A stretch of DNA of 64,000 nucleotides from Chaenocephalus aceratus. Taxonomy: Eukaryota; Chordata; Actinopteri; Perciformes; Channichthyidae. Where the stretch lies: NCBI GenBank assembly GCA_023974075.1, contig JAMFTG010000193.1, forward strand, positions 156,501 to 220,500, in the 5' to 3' direction. Each line of letters starts with the position of its first letter. Within the stretch, counting starts at the first letter, position 1. The position numbers and the translations under genes were made by a program. Positions 41,634 through 64,000 of this stretch are shown one piece after another. The notes under the pieces are model-generated. The model saw nothing but the letters and a program-made list of their open reading frames with translations. It was not told the DNA's origin and ran no database searches.

Positions 41634-41702
41634 GCGTTAGTGGCGCAATGGATAACGCGTCTGACTATGGATCAGAAGATTCCAGGTTCGACTCACTTTA
41701 GT
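41634..41702 (+). pseudogene. tRNA-Arg(ACG)-derived pseudogene with anticodon changed to ATG
   Basis: The body GTGGCGCAATGGATAACGCG, then TCTGACTATGGATCAGAAGA and CCAGGTTCGACTC, matches tRNA-Arg-ACG except that the anticodon reads ATG. The 3' strand of the T stem (expected CTGG) is missing, and the acceptor strands (GCGTTAG and the 3' end) do not pair. The gene is therefore decayed. Confidence 0.75.
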
Positions 41703-42854
41703 AAATCACTTGTTCCTTATTTCCTAATGTACTTCTCAAAACACTGTCCATGAAAGTACACCTGAATGAGGGATCGACATAATAGAGGGTTTTCAATTCT
41801 CTAATTTCCCCTCCTCGACTCCTAGGCTGAAGTCCAATAGTCCATTTAGCTCAGGAACCTTCCTAACTGAGTGAAATGACCCGGAAGTCCCTCAGTAGCA
41901 GCCATGATAAGTGCTGTTCGAATTTTCTAGATGAAAGGAAAGGAGGTTTCAAACTTCCTTGATAGCCTCCTTTAGCTTAGGAACCACTGGACCTCCCTAA
42001 CCGAAAGCAGAGGAGAAATGCTGCCCCACAATGCCTTGCAGCCGCAGCATTTGCCGTCACTCAACAGTCGGCCGTTCACGGAAACAACCGATTATGACGG
42101 AGAAATGATATCATGAAAGTTACGGTGCTTATTAAGCATTTTAAAAATAGGTGGTAAGTTGCCAAAGTGCTTTGTTTGAACGTTCATCAGTATTATAATA
42201 AAGAGAGAAATATGAACGTTAGTTTTGACTGAAATGATCAAATAAAGTCAACATTTCAGTCTTACTGAGCTGTGTGGAGTTTGTTCAACTTCTAAAAGAT
42301 GTTTGAATGGTGATACACACAGTGATAGATGTTAAGGACAAACGTTTATAATAAATACATCTGTATTGATTTTAAGATCTTTAGTTCATACAATCATACG
42401 TATTGGGATCATTGGTATTAATGTGGACCGGAGGGAGAGGGTGACGAGCAGAAGTTTCACTTTCCTTTTTTATTTCAATTCCAACTTCGGTCCTGAAGAA
42501 TATGTTTCTCTGTTGTCCCCGTTCATAAAGCAAAGCAGCAGCATCAGAGCACGGAGCAGAGTCTCTAGATGATACAGCAGTCCTCGTTCTTATTAAACAT
42601 CCATGTTGTAGTCCGCTGTATAGAAAACTGTGGTTTCCATGGTTTCCCCACAGCAGCAGACGCACATTCACGACGTCCGCTGGCGCATCATAAACACGTC
42701 GGATAGTGAAAGTGCAGTCGGATTCTCTAAAGTACGCAGTCTCTTCTCCTAAGTCCTTTTGAATTCTCCTATCCACTACCTTAACCCGTGACCTTTCACT
42801 CAGAGGTCAAGGATAGAGATAGGAGCTGATTTTTGGACTATTCGACCGCAACCC

Positions 42855-43160
42855 AGACGAGAGGAATGTGAGAATGTGGTGGGGTATTTCCAAATATCTG
42901 GAACAAACTCCCAGAAACCTGCGGTCCGCTGCAACTCTGACTCTTGAAATCCAGGCTGAAGACTTTTCTTTTCGCCGCTGCTTTTAATTGAACTATTCAC
43001 ATCTCACACTGCACTGTAACTTTTATTCATGTACCTGTGCTATTCATGTTTTATTATCTTTGCTTTTTAATGTGTTTTATGCTTTTAATGTCTTTCATTT
43101 TTGTAAAGCACTTGAATGGCCTTGTGTTGAAAAGTGCTATATAAATAAACTTGAGGAAGA
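42855..43160 (+). mobile_element. L2-like LINE 3' end
   Basis: It shares with 13205-13895 the TTTGCCGCTGCTTTTAATTG-like block and the tail TGTAAAGCACTT...AAAAGTGCTATATAAATAAA. Confidence 0.65.
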
Positions 43161-43289
43161 AACAATAGATCTGAGAATTCAGCATTCAAATCAAACCACG
43201 GGTCTGGTCTGTTCTGCAACACTTCCTGAACTGAATTAAACACCTGAACCTTTAAGAACATCCAAAACATTATCTGTTTGCAAAGTATT

Positions 43290-43525
43290 TATCCAATATG
43301 TCATTCCACTTAATTCTTGCACTACTTCTATGTTTATTTGTATTTATTTGCACATCTCAAAACATTCTCTTGCACTATTTTATCTGTTCTACGTCCTATA
43401 TATATTATATATATATATATATGTTGCACTGTTGAAGGAGCCTGTTCTGTGACCTAAGTTTTTCATTGACATATCCACACTGTAGCTAATGTGCAAATGA
43501 CAATAAAGCGTGACTCTTGAAACTT
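43290..43525 (+). repeat. Dispersed fish repeat tail family, best copy
   Basis: The motif series TTGCACTATTTTATCTG, GTTGCACTGTTGAAGGAGCC, CACTGTAGCTAATGTGC and GACAATAAA is present. Other copies are near 11800-11930, 13965-14110 (inverse), 29570-29700, 29970-30075, 34625-34800, 35490-35620 and 63160-63240. Probably a non-LTR retrotransposon 3' end; I cannot name the family. Confidence 0.6.
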
Positions 43526-44863
43526 CACTTGCCTTTAATCGCTCGTGAAGCTGAGCATTTAATTGCATGCAAAGATTGACCTATAACGAAAAGTAGATCC
43601 TAAACTGCGAGGAAGCGTTGACCTTTTCTGAGGAATGGGGTCTTTCATTATCTTTTAATGTCACACTAACACGGGTCCAATCAACTAGAAACAAAACACA
43701 AGTCAACAATTAAATGGCATGGTCACCAGGCCGACCAATCACCGGCAAAAGCATTTGCATTGAAAAACGAAGCCATTATCAGCTTGATATACAGTATAGT
43801 CTCTGCCTCATCAGACCGATACAATCCTGTGTATGCATGTTTATTGTATTATTTGCACATTAGGAGCTGATTTTTAGAGATACTGACAATTTGTGCAACC
43901 ATGTCAAGTTTGATTTGATCATTAACATGGGGTACAATTCCAGAAATGCTATGTATTTGACATAGGTTAATGCTAAACTATAATAAAATGACGCCCTCAA
44001 GCAGGTTTAGCAGATTAATTCAGAATAAAGCAGCATTGACTGATCCTGAAAATCTGTATTAGGCTTCTTGTTCATTCACACAGACAGAAAATGTATCAGG
44101 AATCAATGAAGAACAGATAAGCGGACTCGCCAATAGCGCTTTTACCAATACAATCGGTTCCCTAGTTCATCCACTCAACAGAAAACAGTTTGTTTAAAAA
44201 ATAATCCAGATCAGATGTCTAACCTGCAGTTACCTGAGGATGTGAAATTGCATGGTTTACTAAAGTACATACTAGATATTTGATCAGTATTGAACAGTAC
44301 AAAGGGGTGAGTGTTGCACAGTGGGTGCACATGCTCCACAATTAGTCAAATCACTGGCTTGACTCATGAGACTCACATGCCAGGGAGCAAATCAAATGCA
44401 TGTGTCTAACAACGCAGCACTTATTTAAAAAGGCCCTTAATACAATCAAAGAAAAGTGCTGTAGGTTTCTGTGATAACTTCCCTTCATACTCCACTTGAT
44501 TTTTAACCACACAACTAATATTACAGCATAAACTAACACTTTTATGTGGATAAAATAATGTAAAATATGTCGCACAAGCATTTTACTTATAGTGAATTAT
44601 GGCTGTACATTCATTTATATATACGTAACCTTGCTATAGAAGATGGAGGACAGACAGACCTGAAGTATCTTTTCCTATCTCATATCTCAAAAACGTCAAC
44701 ATACAAACCATTTAATCCAAACAACATCAACGTGTTCATGCACAAGCTAGTAAAGCATGAATACTATGCATGTATTTGCCTTTGCACGAAAACAATTGAC
44801 AAAGTTTAAGCGACATTAGCACAACGAACACATGATCACTTAGCATGCTGTTTTGACACTCAC

Positions 44864-44960
44864 CTGGCTGTGTGGTGTTTAGTGTGTGAGAAGCAGAAAA
44901 AGGTTCAGGACAGCAGTCAGGAGTGTGTGTCCTCTGCTCTCAGCCTACAGACTGACCGTG
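44864..44960 (-). other. Probable 5' UTR exon of gart
   Basis: A good donor (CAG then GTGAGTG on the minus strand) sits at 44864/44863. The first coding exon begins with an acceptor at 40950, five bases before its ATG, so a non-coding upstream exon is required. The upstream boundary is a guess; the transcription start could lie as far up as the promoter-like motif near 45217-45238. Confidence 0.45.
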
Positions 44961-45216
44961 GATACAGTGTGTTAATACATTACAAACACGCGTACACACA
45001 CACACCACGTGGATCTAATATACTATGATGCACAGCGCCAAACACACACAAAAGCCTCCTAAAGTTTGCAGAAAGTGATCAAAACCTTAAAACAGGCACA
45101 GTGTCATCGTTTGGTGTTAGTATATATATATGTTATTACCTTTATCTGCTGCACAAGCTTCGTTTTTTGGGAAAAAAGTTTGGGGTTATTCGACTTCCGA
45201 GTAGTGTAACCGACGA

Positions 45217-45238
45217 GTGCATCATGGGAGTCGTAGTT
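45217..45238 (-). promoter_or_regulatory. ZNF143/THAP11-type motif in the gart-chn1 intergenic region
   Basis: Read on the minus strand this is ACTACGACTCCCATGATGCA, a close match to the recalled SBS consensus ACTACAATTCCCAnnATGC found in many vertebrate housekeeping promoters. It lies between the divergent gart and chn1 5' ends and is a plausible gart promoter element. The match was made by eye. Confidence 0.4.
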
Positions 45239-45559
45239 GACTTTCCAAAGTCTACATCTTCAACTCGGTTAAAAATAAAAGTATTTTCTTATGTTGATTT
45301 AATCGTTTTCTTGTCACTTTACAGGTTGCATAATTATGTGAATATACATATCAGTATATCTATTGAGTATATCTATTAATACACAACAATATAAATATAC
45401 CCGACAGTGTAGATCATAATAGACAAATACATTGCATGGTTACAATAATATCGAAAAAAACATTTGAACATCCCTACAACCAAAATATATTATCCTGAAA
45501 CATAGTGATAGTAGTAAAAAAGGACGTTTAATTGTGGGCGTTGCATTAAAAAAACCAGA

Positions 45560-45633
45560 TGGCCAGTACGGGTATCGAACCCGCGACCTTCGCGTTATTA
45601 GCACGACGCTCTAACCAACTGAGCTAACCGGCC
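45560..45633 (-). tRNA. tRNA-Ile (AAT anticodon)
   Basis: The minus strand reads a 74-nt cloverleaf starting GGCCGGTTAGCTCAGTTGG, with anticodon loop CTAATAA, T arm GGGTTCGATACCC and acceptor end ACTGGCC plus discriminator A. All four stems pair, with one G-U in the acceptor. The anticodon stem is TCGTG/CGCGA, against TGGTG/CGCCA in the recalled mammalian gene, a compensatory pair change that argues for function. A seven-T run just after the gene is a strong Pol III terminator. A and B boxes are intact. No intron is present. Confidence 0.95.
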
Positions 45634-45850
45634 ACATTCGTACGATCAAATTGTTAATTATTATACCTTAACATTTATATAAGTCGTACGCTTGGCTTCC
45701 TCCATTTCACTATTTCATACTATAGCAAGAAACGCTACACAACCAAATGCTATCATATATTATTGAAGTATGTGATAAACTCATTTTAAAATCGGGACTG
45801 TTGCCATAGCTACTCCAGAGAAAGAGAGAGAGAGAGAAGGCGAGACTGAT

Positions 45851-45898
45851 CACGTGACCCAGCAAGATGGCGACTACAATGCAGAATGGACTTTGAGT
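45851..45898 (+). promoter_or_regulatory. chn1 alpha2 promoter/first non-coding exon with E-box, YY1-like motif and a short uORF
   Basis: CACGTG at 45851-45856 and AAGATGGCG at 45864-45872 (YY1-like, often at or just after a start site) precede a donor GTGAGT at 45899. An upstream ORF, ATG at 45867 to TGA at 45894-45896 (nine codons plus stop), lies wholly inside this exon, so initiation there would precede the chn1 start. The transcription start itself is not determined. Confidence 0.45.
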
Positions 45899-46164
45899 GT
45901 GAGTATTATGAGAAAAACCGTTAATAGAATGACAAACCAGTGTATTATTTAAGATTGTTTTATGTGCACTTTCACTGTATTCCTAAGCACATGTTTCCTC
46001 TGCAGTTTAATTGAAAAATGTAGCCATGTATAATTTCCGTTTTATCCGCGGATCAGTTTTCCTACTGGAGTTACCGCTCCCTTTATAATTTGGAGCTGTA
46101 TCATGTGTTGTTACTCAGCTAGTTTTTCACTTCACTCCACTGAAAATGATGCTGTTACACTAAC

Positions 46165-46502
46165 TAAAAAGCATGTCTGAGAATAAGCTAATTTACAAGG
46201 CATCCTCTCTGCAAAGCTACAGTAATGCATCTTCCACAGCTGTTTTATGCCTGCACAAATGTTGCTTTTGCTACTCTTGCCCTTACATGCTTTTACAACA
46301 CACATCTTAGTGCATTAAAAACGTTAAGCCAGACTCCATTTGGGGCCTAAAATGATTATGGTTTTCTGTGTAATGGTGCAATGCATACAACAATATTACT
46401 CAAAAGCATGTCTGAGAATAAGACGTGAGCTAATTTACAAACCATCCTCTGTGCAAAGCTATAGTAATGCATCGTTCACAGCTTTTTGATGCTTCCACAA
46501 AT
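46165..46502 (+). repeat. Tandem duplication in chn1 intron 1
   Basis: 46165-46262 and 46399-46502 share AAGCATGTCTGAGAATAAG, CATCCTCT-TGCAAAGCTA and AGTAATGCATC. Confidence 0.75.
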
Positions 46503-46868
46503 TAGATTTATTTATAATTTGGCTTGTTTATTTCGACATTGGGTTTTTGTTGTTGGAAAATAATATGCTTTAGTGTTATGCCCCGAGGTAATTTGCACTC
46601 AAACTGGAGTAAATGAATGATTTCAAACTGTAATTGTCACAATTGTAGACATGAAACTGTTTATTTTGGCTTGTTCTTTTTGAAGGTGGCATTAATAAAA
46701 CTGCTTCTGATTGTTCCAAAAATACCTACCCATCTCCAACCGTTAATTTACAACATCCAAACAAGCATTTGAGCATGTATTTAAGCTGCCCCTGCAAACA
46801 GACACTGTGTTATGTCATTAGTTGATTAACGCTTTGCACCTTAATTTTATTTTTTATTTGTCTTTCAG

Positions 46869-63504
<16,636 letters not shown>

Positions 63505-63650
63505 GAGGAGAGGAAGGACGGACGGTGAAAAGATGGAAGAAGACGTTTTTTTACGAGATAATTAGGAAGAAAAATGGGACTGTTTTGTACGGAGGGAACA
63601 ATGAAGGAAGTAGCCATTTGCAATGAAGGAATTCATTAAATAAAACTTAG
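63505..63650 (+). terminator. chn1 3' UTR with proximal poly(A) signal
   Basis: AATAAA at 63639-63644 is about 135 bases after the stop codon. A second AATAAA near 63827 is a possible distal site. The remainder to 64000 shows no gene. Confidence 0.5.
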
Positions 63651-64000
63651 TGGAGAATCGATACATGGAAGTGTTCCCCTTCAACCGACTCAAAGTCATA
63701 AATGAGGGTAATTATGATTGTGCTAATGATCCTAAAAATATGTTAATAGCAGCATTACCTTGGGCATATACTGTGTGCTCCATCTTTACGTTATATCTTT
63801 CTTAAATGCCTTCACAGTTGACGGAGAATAAATCAGAAACTTTAAAAACATTGGGATAGCATTCAGAAGCTTATAAGCAAGCGTTAGAGGTAACATTTAG
63901 TTTGCTTTGTTTCACATGGTGTCCCTTGTCTCTCTTGGACTTCTAAAAACTCTTTATTTTACAGCTGAAATGTAGAAAACGTGGAAAAAACAACGCAGGC

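Larger units (their letters stand above)
41030..42854. mobile_element. Long inverted-repeat element holding tRNA sequences and a nested repeat
   Basis: Ends GGGTTGCAGTCGAATAGTCC and the inverse GGACTATTCGACCGCAACCC. Inside are an (AATC)n run (41068-41121), a 15-bp-minisatellite repeat, tRNA-His, the tRNA-Arg pseudogene, and further partial repeats of the end (GTCCATTTAGCTCAGGAACC at 41840). Confidence 0.6.

Overview
This window is vertebrate nuclear DNA, almost certainly from a teleost fish. The basis is large multi-exon genes with GT-AG introns, teleost-type Tc1, hAT and L2-like repeats, and dense dinucleotide microsatellites. A percomorph origin is plausible but is inference. There are no bacterial genes, operons or CRISPR arrays.

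Three protein-coding genes account for the coding content. (1) About 1,460-16,956 (+): an ARHGAP20-like Rho GTPase-activating protein in 15 coding exons (PH, RA and RhoGAP domains, then a long Ser-rich tail); its first exon or exons probably lie before the window. (2) About 44,960-24,274 (-): gart, the trifunctional purine-synthesis enzyme (GARS-AIRS-GART), in 21 coding exons plus a 5' UTR exon. (3) About 45,850-63,504 (+): chn1 (alpha-chimaerin), with the SH2-containing alpha2 form (459 residues) and an internal first exon for the alpha1 form. gart and chn1 are divergent, with 5' ends about 0.9 kb apart and a well-formed tRNA-Ile(AAT) gene between them. A tRNA-His(GTG) gene and a decayed tRNA-Arg lie in gart's first intron.

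The gart exons carry ten apparent single-base insertions or deletions, and one more sits at a chn1 splice acceptor. All splice sites and flanking protein similarity are intact, so base-calling or assembly errors are the favoured explanation, not a pseudogene. The arhgap20 exons show none.

Most of the rest is repeats. Several elements have readable ends and target-site duplications: hAT-type elements with 8-bp duplications at 2,890-3,934, 4,939-5,285, 10,715-11,674, 15,534-16,070, 22,618-23,359, 27,059-28,185, 37,611-39,487 and 54,481-54,998; Tc1-type fold-backs; L2-like 3' ends; and tRNA-headed SINEs. The most striking pattern is that the large minisatellites (31-bp, two different 37-bp, and 15-bp at three loci) each lie inside a dispersed element. 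Other unexplained structure includes an inverted copy of a splice acceptor in arhgap20, a relic second copy of the arginine-finger exon in chn1, and an array of degenerate tRNA-like modules between arhgap20 and gart.

The genes do not form one pathway. arhgap20 and chn1 both encode GTPase-activating proteins for Rho-family GTPases and gart is a housekeeping enzyme; their adjacency reflects chromosome history.
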